Positions 17,426-25,525 of a DNA stretch of 64,000 bases are shown piece after piece. The translations under genes and the position numbers were made by a program. The first letter of the stretch is position 1; each line of letters begins with the position of its first letter. This DNA comes from JAGXQV01 sp964505475 (GTDB lineage: Bacteria > Pseudomonadota > Gammaproteobacteria > Burkholderiales > Sulfuricellaceae): the NCBI GenBank assembly GCA_964505475.1, contig CAZDIJ010000008.1, positions 1 to 64,000 of the forward strand. Reading direction: 5' to 3'. The notes under the pieces were generated by a model, which had not been told where the DNA came from, did not search any database, and saw only the letters and a program-made list of their open reading frames with translations.

Positions 17426-17514
17426 GGATATTCTTATGTTAGGTTAGGTTTTATTGCCGCTTAACGGCGGACTTCCGGTTAACGATCGAATCGAACTGCC
17501 GCGCCCCGCCGTTT

Positions 17515-17913
17515 TCATCCCGGCGCTCCTGCGGACTTTATCGCCGCCACGGCCAGCGGACACGCCAGTTTTTCCCACGCGCCCGCTTGCCCGCCCCAGC
17601 TTTCCGTGGAATCTATCACCACGCAAGCCACGCACTCGTGCGTATTGGCATAGCGCACCACCTCCCGGGCGGAAAGCGTCGGCTGGTAGCCGATACGGTA
17701 CTGAAGCCCGTCTTCCTCGCATTGCCGCAGCAATCCCGCGAGCGGCGCGGGCGGATTTTCCTTGTCGGCCTGCATCAGGATTTCCAGCCCGGCGCTCATT
17801 CTTTTCGCCAGGCTCGACGCGGACGAAAACAAACGCTGATCGAGATGCTCGCCCTTGACGGCCAGCAATACCCGGCGCGGGGGAAATGGCACGGCGACTC
17901 CCGGTGCGGTCAC
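17515..17913 (-). CDS. Universal stress protein-like (UspA) domain protein
   Basis: A 132-residue single-domain protein with the USP layout: an early strand RRVLLAVKGEH, a central VVRYANTHECVACVVIDSTE and a closing LACPLAVAAI. The ATP-binding GxxGx9GS loop is degenerate (ESWGGQAGAWEKL), so nucleotide binding is doubtful. It lies about 90 bases upstream of the SulP gene on the same strand and may be the first gene of the carbon-uptake operon. USP domains are often fused or adjacent to SulP carriers, which suggests a regulatory role; this is inference. Confidence 0.65.
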   Translation of the reverse strand: MTAPGVAVPFPPRRVLLAVKGEHLDQRLFSSASSLAKRMSAGLEILMQADKENPPAPLAGLLRQCEEDGLQYRIGYQPTLSAREVVRYANTHECVACVVIDSTESWGGQAGAWEKLACPLAVAAIKSAGAPG

Positions 17914-18199
17914 TTCGGATCAGCGGCGCGGAAACTTCACGATCTTCGCGGAAACGGCGCAGCCGCGAACCCTTGTTGTGGAGCGCACCGTCAGGCCGCG
18001 GCTAAACCGAACATCCCCGGCTTCATGCCCGACTACGGCCAGCCACAAGGCTTTCAGTTTTTTCATCAACGGCGTCATGACGGCTATCTCTCACCAGCGG
18101 AATGTCTTGCACCGTCATGAGAGCAGATTTCATGCCAAGCCATGAATCAAAGAAACAAGGCTTTGTTTTTAATGAAAACAAGCGTCACTTTACCAAATC

Positions 18200-18234
18200 T
18201 TGACATTTCCGCAATAGGGGTTGCACAATGCAAC
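18200..18234 (+). promoter_or_regulatory. Possible promoter with palindromic operator before histidine kinase gene
   Basis: TTGACA at 18200-18205 is followed after 18 bases by the weak -10-like CACAAT, which overlaps the perfect dyad GTTGCA-CAA-TGCAAC (18220-18234). A further TTGCAAC half-like sequence occurs near 18318. The layout suggests a repressor or autoregulatory site. The rest of the 17914-18344 spacer holds no convincing gene; its right half is AT-rich. Confidence 0.4.
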
Positions 18235-18344
18235 ACTCCATCTACAAAACCCCCTAACCCGCTATTCTTGCAGCGGAGAATTGGACTGTTACATCTTTGA
18301 CAGGCGATGTTTCATTTTGCAACGATTGCCGGTAAGATAGCGCC

Positions 18345-19844
18345 ATGAACTCCCTGCGCCGGAAAATCACCCTCGGCTACTATGCGATCGGCACGTTGAC
18401 CGTCGGACTTTCCCTGTTCGCCTTCGTCGAACTGCGTCTGATCGAGCAGAAAATCCTGGCGGGCGCCAAGGTGTACGAGTTCTTCGACGCCACCCTGGAA
18501 ATGCGGCGCTTCGAGAAAAATCTCTTTCTTTACCACCAAGCCGTGGACCGGCGCGAACTTGACGCCTTCGTGGCGCGCGCCAATCAGCTTCTGCGCGACA
18601 ATGCCGGCGAGTTCGCCCTGCTCGCCCCCCCCAAAAAAATCGCCGGACTGTCCGAGGAACTCGGCCGTTATGGGCAACTCGTGGCGGAATACTGGCGCAA
18701 GCAGGAAACCCACGCCGGAACCGCCGTGTTCATGGAAGCCGCCATCCGCGCCTCCGGCAAGGAAATCGTCACCCTCGCCGAAGACATCGCCCGCACCGAA
18801 CGCGCCGACCTGCAAGGCTCCCTGGAACGGCACCGCATGAAACTGGTGTGGTCGATCGCCGCCCTGATCGCCCTGGTCGTGGTTGCCGGACAGGTTCTGG
18901 CGCGCATGGTGGCGCGCCCGCTCAAACAGATCGAGGACAGCATGGAAGCCATCGCCGGCGGACGCCTGGCCAAGCTCGACATTCATTCCGGCGACCGCGA
19001 AATCGCGTCGCTGACGGCGGCCTTCAATCACGTCATGCGTGAACTCGATCTGCGCCAGCGGCACCTGGTGCGCTCGGAAAAACTGGCCTCGCTGGGCACC
19101 ATGCTGTCCGGCGTGGCGCACGAACTCAACAACCCGCTTTCGAACATCTCCACCTCCTGCCAGATACTCATCGAGGAAGGCGGCGAGGGCGACCCGGAAT
19201 TCCAGCGCGAACTGCTTACCCAGATCGACGAACAAACCCAGCGCGCGCGCAACATCGTCCGCACTCTGCTCGACTTCGCCCGCGACCGCGACTTCAAGGC
19301 CGAAACCCTGCCCCTGGCGCCGCTGATCGAGGAAACCCTGGGCTTCATCAAGGGACAGCTTCCGGCGCGAGTCACCATTCACCGCGACATTCCCGATCAC
19401 CTGACGGTCGCCGCTGACAAGCAGCGCTTGCAACAAGCGCTCCTCAACCTCATCAAGAACGCCATCGAGGCGCAGGAGGGTAGCGGCGAGGTCGCTATCC
19501 GCGCCACGCGCCGCCTTCCTGGCGACATTCCCGCCGCCGAAGCCGCCTTCCTGCATTTCGGCGATTGCGACAGCCGCCGGGAAATGCTGGAAATCGAAAT
19601 CCGCGACAGCGGCAGCGGCATCCCCGCCGAAATCCTGCCACGCATTTTCGACCCTTTCTTCACCACCAAGGATGTCGGCAAGGGATCGGGGCTGGGACTG
19701 TTCATCACCTTCGAAATCGTCGAGGAGCACGGCGGCTGCGTCGCGGTAGCCAGCGAGCCGGGAAAAGGCACGGCCTTCCGGGTGCGGCTGCCGGTTCATC
19801 TGCTGGAAAAACCCGGCTCAACCACGGGAAGCACGGGGAAATGA
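18345..19844 (+). CDS. Membrane sensor histidine kinase
   Basis: A 499-residue kinase. It has a first membrane helix at about residues 10-28, a helical periplasmic sensor of about 135 residues, a second helix at about 165-187, and a HAMP linker. The HisKA box contains phospho-acceptor H259 (SGVAHELNNPLSN). The HATPase domain has N, G1 and G2 boxes (NLIKNAIEAQ, DSGSGIP, KGSGLGLFI). It pairs with the sigma-54 response regulator at 20180. The last codons (GSTTGSTGK) are written by a family B repeat, so the native C-terminus may have been altered by its insertion. The ligand is unknown. Confidence 0.9.
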   Translation: MNSLRRKITLGYYAIGTLTVGLSLFAFVELRLIEQKILAGAKVYEFFDATLEMRRFEKNLFLYHQAVDRRELDAFVARANQLLRDNAGEFALLAPPKKIAGLSEELGRYGQLVAEYWRKQETHAGTAVFMEAAIRASGKEIVTLAEDIARTERADLQGSLERHRMKLVWSIAALIALVVVAGQVLARMVARPLKQIEDSMEAIAGGRLAKLDIHSGDREIASLTAAFNHVMRELDLRQRHLVRSEKLASLGTMLSGVAHELNNPLSNISTSCQILIEEGGEGDPEFQRELLTQIDEQTQRARNIVRTLLDFARDRDFKAETLPLAPLIEETLGFIKGQLPARVTIHRDIPDHLTVAADKQRLQQALLNLIKNAIEAQEGSGEVAIRATRRLPGDIPAAEAAFLHFGDCDSRREMLEIEIRDSGSGIPAEILPRIFDPFFTTKDVGKGSGLGLFITFEIVEEHGGCVAVASEPGKGTAFRVRLPVHLLEKPGSTTGSTGK

Positions 19845-19955
19845 TGGAGTTTCAACAGCGTATGAAGAATAGGCCGTGCACCCGCCCGGCAAACGAAAGA
19901 TATTCCAGCAACTGTTGGTTTCACGCTCTTTCCCCGTGCTCCCCGCGGCTCGAAT
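19818..19955. repeat. Family B inverted repeat, copy B1, overlapping kinase 3' end
   Basis: The left end AACCACGGGAAGCACGGGGAA lies inside the last codons of the histidine kinase gene. The right end TTTCCCCGTGCTCCCCGCGG is at about 19930-19949. The middle shares blocks with the copies at 21587 and 30064 (ATGGAGTT, ATGAAGAA). It is directly followed by family A copy A3; together they fill the kinase to regulator spacer (19845-20179). Confidence 0.7.
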
Positions 19956-19980
19956 ATAAAATTATGCATCAAAGGAAAAT

Positions 19981-20164
19981 ATGCCTATTAACCGTTTTCA
20001 GGTGATTGCCGGCCTCGGCGTGCTACTCCTTCCCCCGCGAGCGGGGGAAGGCTGGGATGGGGGCGACCGGCGGCGAACAATTCGCCCCCTCCCCAACCCT
20101 CCCCCGCGCGCCTTGCGCGCAAGGGAGGGAGTAAGCGCGTTTACTGAAAACAGTTCACAGGCAT
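19981..20164. repeat. Family A palindromic element, copy A3
   Basis: The ends ATGCCTATTAACCGTTTTCA (19981) and GAAAACAGTTCACAGGCAT (to 20164) are inverted copies of each other, as in A1. The core has the G-rich/C-rich blocks CCCCCGCGAGCGGGGGAAGG and CCCCTCCCCAACCCTCCCCC. It separates the kinase from its regulator, and its right edge is only 15 bases from the regulator's start codon. Confidence 0.8.
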
Positions 20165-20179
20165 GAAGGAAAATGCAAC

Positions 20180-21535
20180 ATGGCTAACGGCAAACTGCTG
20201 ATCGTGGACGACGAAAAGGTCGCCCTGAAAAACCTCGAACACGTGATGAAGAAGGAAGGCTATGAGGTCACCGCCACCCAGAGCGGCGCCAATGCGCTGG
20301 CACACCTAGAAAAGCAGCCTTTCGACGTGGTGCTGACCGACCTGCGCATGGAGAAGGTGGATGGCATGCAGGTTCTCAAAAAATGCCGCGACAATTTCCC
20401 GGACACCGAAGTGGTGCTGATTACCGGTTACGCCACCCTGGATTCGGCGGTGGAAGCGATGAAGCATGGGGCTTTCAGCTATATCGCCAAGCCGTTCCGC
20501 CTCGACGAGGTGCGCAAGGTGGTGAGCGAAGCCCTGGAAAAAATCCGCCTGCGCCGCGAAAACCGCGAACTGCGCGAGCAGATCGACAGCTACCAGGGCA
20601 AGGTCAAGATCATCACCCAGGATCCCCACATGGAACGCCTGCTGGAAGTCGCGCGGCAGATCGCCCCGACCGATTGCAGCGTGCTGATCGTCGGCGAATC
20701 CGGCACCGGCAAGGAACTCTTCGCCCGCTATCTGCATTTCAACAGCACCCGCGCCGGCGGCCCGTTCCTGGCGGTCAACTGCGGCGCCTTCAACGAGGAA
20801 CTGCTGGCCAACGAACTGTTCGGCCACGTCAAGGGCGCCTTCACCGGCGCCCACGGCGACAAGAAAGGACTGCTCGAAACCGCCTCCGGCGGCACCCTGT
20901 TCCTCGACGAAGTCACGGAAATGCCGCTATCCATGCAGGTCAAGCTGCTGCGCGTGATCCAGGAACGGGAAATCCTCCCCCTCGGCGGCACCACCCCGAT
21001 CAAGGTGGACGTGCGCTTCATCGCCGCCACCAACCGCGACATCCAGGAAACCGTGAAGAACGGCGACTTCCGCCAGGACCTGTATTTCCGCCTCAACGTC
21101 GTCAACCTGCTGGTTCCCCCGCTGGGCAAGCGGCGCGGCGACATCCCCCTGCTCGCCTACCATTTCCTGAAAAAAGCCGCCACCCTGATGAAAAAGCCGG
21201 TGGCCGAAATCTCCCCGGAAGCCATGGAGCTACTGAAAATCTACGATTTCCCCGGCAACGTCCGCGAACTGGAAAACATCATCGAGCGCGGCGTCGCCAT
21301 CGCCACCGGCGGCGTCATCGAAGCCGCCCATCTCCCCGACGATCTGCGCGACCTGACCATCCGCACCTTCAGAAAAAAGGAAGGCCGCATCCCCTCCCTG
21401 GAAGAACAGGAAAAGGACTACATCCAGTGGGTCTTGAGCGAAGCCAATGGCAACCAGACGCAGGCGGCGCAGATACTGGGAATCGACCGAGTGTCGCTAT
21501 GGCGGAAACTGAAAAAATATCAGTTGGAAACGTAA
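20180..21535 (+). CDS. NtrC-family sigma-54-dependent response regulator
   Basis: A 451-residue regulator. The receiver domain has acidic pocket DD at 10-11, phospho-acceptor D54 in VLTDLRM, and KPF. The AAA+ domain has Walker A GESGTGKE and an intact sigma-54 contact loop GAFTGAHG. Further AAA+ motifs are GGTLFLDEV and FPGNVRELENI. A Fis-type HTH ends the protein (TQAAQILGIDRVSLWRKLKK). It activates sigma-54 promoters when phosphorylated by the kinase encoded upstream. Targets are not evident; it is not NtrC itself, since the partner kinase has a periplasmic sensor. Confidence 0.93.
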   Translation: MANGKLLIVDDEKVALKNLEHVMKKEGYEVTATQSGANALAHLEKQPFDVVLTDLRMEKVDGMQVLKKCRDNFPDTEVVLITGYATLDSAVEAMKHGAFSYIAKPFRLDEVRKVVSEALEKIRLRRENRELREQIDSYQGKVKIITQDPHMERLLEVARQIAPTDCSVLIVGESGTGKELFARYLHFNSTRAGGPFLAVNCGAFNEELLANELFGHVKGAFTGAHGDKKGLLETASGGTLFLDEVTEMPLSMQVKLLRVIQEREILPLGGTTPIKVDVRFIAATNRDIQETVKNGDFRQDLYFRLNVVNLLVPPLGKRRGDIPLLAYHFLKKAATLMKKPVAEISPEAMELLKIYDFPGNVRELENIIERGVAIATGGVIEAAHLPDDLRDLTIRTFRKKEGRIPSLEEQEKDYIQWVLSEANGNQTQAAQILGIDRVSLWRKLKKYQLET

Positions 21536-21586
21536 CCGGCGCAACGCAATGAAATACCCCTAACGGGCATACCGAGCTGTCGCCCA

Positions 21587-21685
21587 TAATAATGAATCTA
21601 GAAAATGCCGCTCACCTGGCGGGTGAACAGTCAATCTCTTTCAATGGGATATTTCTCTGATTTTTCCCCGTGGTTCAAATAAGGA
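21587..21685. repeat. Family B repeat, partial copy B2
   Basis: AAAATGCCGCTCACCTGGCG, GGTGAACAGTCAATCTCTTTC and TTTTTCCCCGTGGTTCAAAT match consecutive blocks of the copy at 30064-30200. The left GGGGAGCACGGGG end is missing. It occupies the spacer between the sigma-54 regulator and the HAD gene, which converge. Confidence 0.65.
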
Positions 21686-21734
21686 AACGCCGGCTCGCCA
21701 GGCCATGGAGGACGAAACGACGGTCTGCACGTTC

Positions 21735-22397
21735 TCAGCGCAGGCTGATGACCGGCCAGCCGTGGATTTCCGCGTGGGATTTGAGGGTGGGATCGGGATC
21801 GACCGCGACCGGGTGGCTGACCCGTTGCAGCAGCGGCAGGTCGTTGAGGGAATCGCTGTAAAAACGGCTGGTTTCCACCGCGCTCCAGCTTAGCCCCCGT
21901 TCGGCGAGGAAGCCGTCGAGGCGGGCAATCTTGCCTTCGCGGAAGCACGGCGTGCCCAGCACCCTGCCGGTGAATTCGCCGCCGGACTGTTCCGGCTCGG
22001 TGGCGATCAGGTGCGCCACCCCCAGTTCGCGGGCGATGGGGGCGGTGACGAAGCTGTTGGTGGCGGTGATGATGGCGGTCAGGCCGGCCTCGCGCAACGC
22101 TTCGGCAACCAGGGCGCGCGCCTTGGCGGCAATGATGGGGCGGATGCGGGTGCGCATGAATTCGGCGTGCCAGGCATCGAGCTGGCCGCGCGGGTGGCGC
22201 GACAGGGGTTTGAGCTGAAAGTCGAGGAACTCGTGGATGTCCAGGGTGCCGGCCTTGTACTGCTCATAAAACTCCAGGTTGCGCGCCTCGTACACTTCGC
22301 GGTCGAGCACGCCCTGGTCGATGAGGAACTGCGCCCACTCGAAGTCGCTGTCGCCGGACAGCAGCGTATTGTCCAGATCGAATAAAACCAGGTGCAC
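21735..22397 (-). CDS. HAD-superfamily IB phosphatase (SerB-like)
   Basis: About 220 residues. Motif I is LFDLDNTLL, a Ser/Thr motif is in ITATNSFVT, and motif IV is SDSLNDLPLL, which together fit the HAD-IB group that includes phosphoserine phosphatase and related small-molecule phosphatases. I prefer the GTG start at 22397 because GGGGAGG sits just upstream and the protein then begins at the catalytic strand. A longer frame to 22475 would run into repeat sequence. The substrate cannot be told from sequence; phosphoserine or a phospholipid head group are options. Confidence 0.85.
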   Translation of the reverse strand: MHLVLFDLDNTLLSGDSDFEWAQFLIDQGVLDREVYEARNLEFYEQYKAGTLDIHEFLDFQLKPLSRHPRGQLDAWHAEFMRTRIRPIIAAKARALVAEALREAGLTAIITATNSFVTAPIARELGVAHLIATEPEQSGGEFTGRVLGTPCFREGKIARLDGFLAERGLSWSAVETSRFYSDSLNDLPLLQRVSHPVAVDPDPTLKSHAEIHGWPVISLR

Positions 22398-22470
22398 GAA
22401 TCCTCCCCTTTCCTGACGGCTGTCATTTTTCAGGGCGCCAGTATAGCCTAAAATAAATTTGGTAAAGCAA

Positions 22471-22740
22471 TTCAACCACGGGGAGCACGGGGAAATCGCA
22501 AAGACTCGGAATTTCCCATCAACTGTGGGTGACGCCTTGATTTTTCAACCCCAGACGGATGGCATCCCGCCTGCGGGCGAGGGGCTTTACTCCCTTCTCC
22601 CGCAGGCGGGAGAAGGGCAGGGGATGAGGGCGTATAGGTGTATACGGAGCATCCTGAATATTGTTCACAGGCATGTAAAGTAACGCAAAAAACAAGCGTT
22701 CAACTGAGGTTCAAGCATGTTGGCTTTCCCCGTGGTTGGC
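22471..22740. repeat. Family B ends flanking a nested family A-like element (B3/A4)
   Basis: TTCAACCACGGGGAGCACGG at 22471 and its complement-like TTTCCCCGTGGTT near 22722 are family B ends. Between them is a family A-like core (CTTCTCCCGCAGGCGGGAGA) with a right edge ATTGTTCACAGGCAT ending near 22674. One repeat seems to have inserted into another. This accounts for nearly the whole spacer between the HAD gene and the ECF permease gene. Confidence 0.6.
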
Positions 22741-22754
22741 AATAGGATGAACAA

Positions 22755-23420
22755 ATGAACTTACCCGACCATCTGCTCCCCGATGCCTGGTACTGGGGCG
22801 GACATCTGCTGTTCGCGCCGGTCTTGGCGTGGGCGCTGTGGACCGCGCCGTGGCGGCTTCTCCGCGACGATCTCCGGCAAAATCTCTGGCTCGGCGCCTG
22901 CGTGGCGCTGATGGCGCTGTGGAGCATCAAGACCGGCATCCGCCCCGGCCTGAATTTCCATTTGCTGGGCGTCACCGTGGCGGCGCTGATGTTCCGCGCC
23001 CAACTCGCCATCGTCGCCGCCAGCGTCGCCACCGTGGCGGTTACCCTGGCGTCCGGCGCCGGCTGGCACGGGTTCTCCCTCAACGTCCTGACCATGGGCG
23101 CGCTGCCCGTCCTGCTCAGCTATGGGCTGTACCGGCTGGCCGACCGGGTATTGCCCAATCACCTGTTCATCTACATTTTCGTCAACGCCTTTCTCGGCGC
23201 GATGCTGGCGATGGCCGCGACCGGCCTGGCCTCCACCCTGACCTTGTTCCTCTCCGGCGCCTACGCCCTGGAATACCTCAAGGCCAACTACCTGCCCTAC
23301 TATATCCTGATGGGCTGGTCGGAAGGCATTTCCACCGGCATGGCGATTACCCTGATGGTGATCTACCGGCCGGGGTGGGTCGCCACTTTCGACGACGCGC
23401 GCTACTTGAACGGGAAATAG
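22755..23420 (+). CDS. CbiM-like energy-coupling factor transporter permease (COG3235 type)
   Basis: A 221-residue protein with about six membrane helices. It starts MNLPDHLLPDAWYWGGHLLF and has IRPGLNFHLLGVTVAALMF, FIYIFVNAFLGAMLA and the ending MVIYRPGWVATFDDARYL. These fit the CbiM/COG3235 family, in which a conserved N-terminus takes part in transition-metal (cobalt or nickel) binding. No ECF ATPase or CbiQ gene is next to it. The gene is overlapped on the opposite strand, almost end to end, by the tail of the histidine kinase frame (22761-24947); the membrane protein is the more convincing use of this DNA. Confidence 0.82.
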   Translation: MNLPDHLLPDAWYWGGHLLFAPVLAWALWTAPWRLLRDDLRQNLWLGACVALMALWSIKTGIRPGLNFHLLGVTVAALMFRAQLAIVAASVATVAVTLASGAGWHGFSLNVLTMGALPVLLSYGLYRLADRVLPNHLFIYIFVNAFLGAMLAMAATGLASTLTLFLSGAYALEYLKANYLPYYILMGWSEGISTGMAITLMVIYRPGWVATFDDARYLNGK

Positions 23421-24947
23421 GCAGCCTGTTTCGGCGGGGGTGACGACGGTGAAGCGGGCGCCGCCCGCGCTGTTTTCCACCGCGATGCGGCCGTCCATGC
23501 TGTGCTCGATAATCATTTTCGACATGTACAGGCCGATGCCGGTGCCTTTTTCCTTGGTGGTGAAATAGGGATCGAAAATCCGCGGCAATACCTCGGCGGG
23601 AATCCCGCCGGCATCGTCCTCGACCGTCACCTCGGCATGGCCGTCCCGGGAGGAGATGGCGATATGGATTACCCCGCCGAGGACGTTCCGTTCCTGGATG
23701 GCTTCCTTGGCATTGGTCAACAGATTGAGCAGCACCTGGGAATATTCGTTGCGGTAGCCGAAAGCCGTCACGCCCTCCTCCGCCTCCAGGGCGACCGCGA
23801 TGTTGCCGTTCTTGAAGGCCGCCTCCAGGATGTTCAGGGCGTCGGCCACCGCCTCGTTGACGCTGAAGCGGTTTTTTTCCTTGTTGGGACGGAAGAAGTT
23901 GCGGAAATCATCGATGGTGGTGGACATCTTCTGGATGATGGTCTGGCCGCTGCGCACCGATTTATCGAGATAATCCTTATCCAGTTCGTTGAATTCGTAG
24001 GCATCCTTGATGTTGGCCAGCAGCAGCGTCAGGGCGTTGATCGGCTGGCGCCACTGATGGGCGATGTTGCCGATCATCTCGCCGATCGCCGCCAGGCGCG
24101 ACTGCTGGATCAACAGGTGATCCTTCTCGCGGTTCTTCGCCACTTCCTCCTGCACCCGCCGCTCCAGGGACTGGTTGAGCTGTTTGAGTTCCTCGGTGCG
24201 GCGCCTCACCGTTTCTTCCAGTCCGGCCTGGTTGTCGGCGAGCGCTGCCTCCCTTTCGCGGATAGCCAAAAGCATGGCGTTGAAGCCTTGCGCCAGCACG
24301 CCGAGTTCGTCGCTGCCGTGCACCTGCGCCTGCACCGAATAATCGTTTTTCCGCGTCACCCGCGTCATCGCCTCCACCAGGCTGTGGATGGGATCGCTGA
24401 TGGCTTTTTGCAGGCGGATGAAGAGGAAGAACGCGAACGTCAGGGAAACCGCCATGGCGCCGGCGATCAGCGCCAGCTTGCGCAGGAATTCCCAATAGAC
24501 CTCACGCAGGTCGGCTTGCAGGTAGAGGACGCCGACCGTTTCCCCGGCGTGCACCACGCTCTTGGCGTAGATCAACTGGTCGGAAAAAAACAGCGGCTCC
24601 TCCAGGGCGGGCAGGGCGGGCGGCAGCCTTCTTTGCCCCGGAATCTGAAATTGCGCCAGGATGTTGCCGCTTCTTCCCTGCAAGGCGGCGTAGACGATGG
24701 TGGTTTCGATGCCGAGCCGCGCCAGCACCCCTTGCGCGGCCTGCTCGTCGGAGAACATCAAGGCCGACGCGGCATTGTCGGCGATCACGCCGGCATGCAC
24801 CGCCAGGGCGGTGGCGGCGCGCCCGCGGTACCCCGCCCACTCCCCCACGCCGAGCGCGGCGCTGAGCAGCACCACCGCCAGCCCATTGGTAATCAGGCCG
24901 ATCAGCATCAGCTTGCGCTGGATGGGCAGGTTTCTGAACAGCTTCAT
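22761..24947 (-). CDS. CHASE8-like sensor histidine kinase with antisense-encoded tail
   Basis: Core of about 505 residues: TM1 at about 12-35, a periplasmic domain with LGIETTIVYAALQ (CHASE8-like, as in YfiN), TM2 at about 160-180, HAMP and a coiled coil. The HisKA box has H297 (IGNIAHQWRQP) and the HATPase has DDAGGIP and KGTGIGLYMS. The kinase fold ends at RFTVVTPA (near base 23433). The frame then continues for about 223 residues antisense to the ECF permease gene, with low-complexity Gln/Gly/Arg composition. A stop exists one frame over near 23402, so a 1-base shift may have removed the native stop. I use the ATG at 24947; the TTG at 24956 overlaps the yfiR-like stop. No response regulator is adjacent. 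Confidence 0.8.
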   Translation of the reverse strand: MKLFRNLPIQRKLMLIGLITNGLAVVLLSAALGVGEWAGYRGRAATALAVHAGVIADNAASALMFSDEQAAQGVLARLGIETTIVYAALQGRSGNILAQFQIPGQRRLPPALPALEEPLFFSDQLIYAKSVVHAGETVGVLYLQADLREVYWEFLRKLALIAGAMAVSLTFAFFLFIRLQKAISDPIHSLVEAMTRVTRKNDYSVQAQVHGSDELGVLAQGFNAMLLAIREREAALADNQAGLEETVRRRTEELKQLNQSLERRVQEEVAKNREKDHLLIQQSRLAAIGEMIGNIAHQWRQPINALTLLLANIKDAYEFNELDKDYLDKSVRSGQTIIQKMSTTIDDFRNFFRPNKEKNRFSVNEAVADALNILEAAFKNGNIAVALEAEEGVTAFGYRNEYSQVLLNLLTNAKEAIQERNVLGGVIHIAISSRDGHAEVTVEDDAGGIPAEVLPRIFDPYFTTKEKGTGIGLYMSKMIIEHSMDGRIAVENSAGGARFTVVTPAETGCLFPVQVARVVESGDPPRPVDHHQGNRHAGGNAFRPAHQDIVGQVVGLEVFQGVGAGEEQGQGGGQAGRGHRQHRAEKGVDENVDEQVIGQYPVGQPVQPIAEQDGQRAHGQDVEGEPVPAGAGRQGNRHGGDAGGDDGELGAEHQRRHGDAQQMEIQAGADAGLDAPQRHQRHAGAEPEILPEIVAEKPPRRGPQRPRQDRREQQMSAPVPGIGEQMVG

Positions 24948-24952
24948 CACGC

Positions 24953-25525
24953 TCAACGGTCTTGCTGGATGTCGACGATCCGCGCCAGCGACAGGAGTTT
25001 CGAACTAATTTTCAGACCGCCTTGGCGGGCGGCGTCGAGATTGATTTCAAAACGCACCTTGCCGTTTTCCGGGAAGAAATTGACCATCACCCCGCGCTTG
25101 GCGTACCCCTCCGTGTCGGCCAGGGTCAACATGCCGGCGCCGCGCGACATGGCGGCAATGCGGTCGAGGTGCTTTTCCGCGGAAGCGGAGACGAACAGCA
25201 TGGCGCAGTCATGAAGATCCGCCCCTGTGTCGAGCAGGCGGATTTCCATTTTCCGTTCGTTGACCGGCTTGCCGCGAATGCTCTCCAGCGCCGCCCCGAA
25301 GGGATTGCCGCCGAGCACGCAAAGGCGTAGCGGCGCATTGGGCTGCGGCCACTCGACGAATTTGGCGATCTGGTAGATGAACGCCGCCTTGAGTTCGTAT
25401 TCGGCGGGACCGGCGTGCGCCGGCGCCAGCGCCAGGAACAGCATGAATCCGCCCAGCCAGCGGACTCCGGCGATGGCGGCGCGAATGCCGGCCGGCGGTG
25501 CGGCGCGCGTGCTCAAAAACGCCAT
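24953..25525 (-). CDS. YfiR/HmsC-like periplasmic protein (DUF4154)
   Basis: A 190-residue protein with a signal peptide (about residues 20-38, LGGFMLFLALAPAHA) and the DUF4154 pattern: EYELKAAFIYQIAKFVEWPQ, LCVLGGNPFG and KISSKLLSLARIV at the end. YfiR is the periplasmic repressor of a CHASE8-containing diguanylate cyclase in Pseudomonas. Here the next gene encodes a CHASE8-like histidine kinase instead. The start overlaps the end of the upstream TonB-dependent receptor gene by 13 bases, so the receptor, this protein and the kinase form an operon. Cys residues for redox control are present (LCVLGG, HDCAML). Confidence 0.88.
   Translation of the reverse strand: MAFLSTRAAPPAGIRAAIAGVRWLGGFMLFLALAPAHAGPAEYELKAAFIYQIAKFVEWPQPNAPLRLCVLGGNPFGAALESIRGKPVNERKMEIRLLDTGADLHDCAMLFVSASAEKHLDRIAAMSRGAGMLTLADTEGYAKRGVMVNFFPENGKVRFEINLDAARQGGLKISSKLLSLARIVDIQQDR

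Noticed and set aside
15299..17464. A 721-codon plus-strand frame opposite the SulP gene
   Set aside because: It mirrors the SulP coding sequence, is rich in His/Gln/Asp repeats typical of antisense high-GC frames, and shows no domain.
19981..20166. A 61-codon ORF before the sigma-54 regulator
   Set aside because: It coincides exactly with family A copy A3. Similar ORFs appear in other copies because the element starts with ATG.
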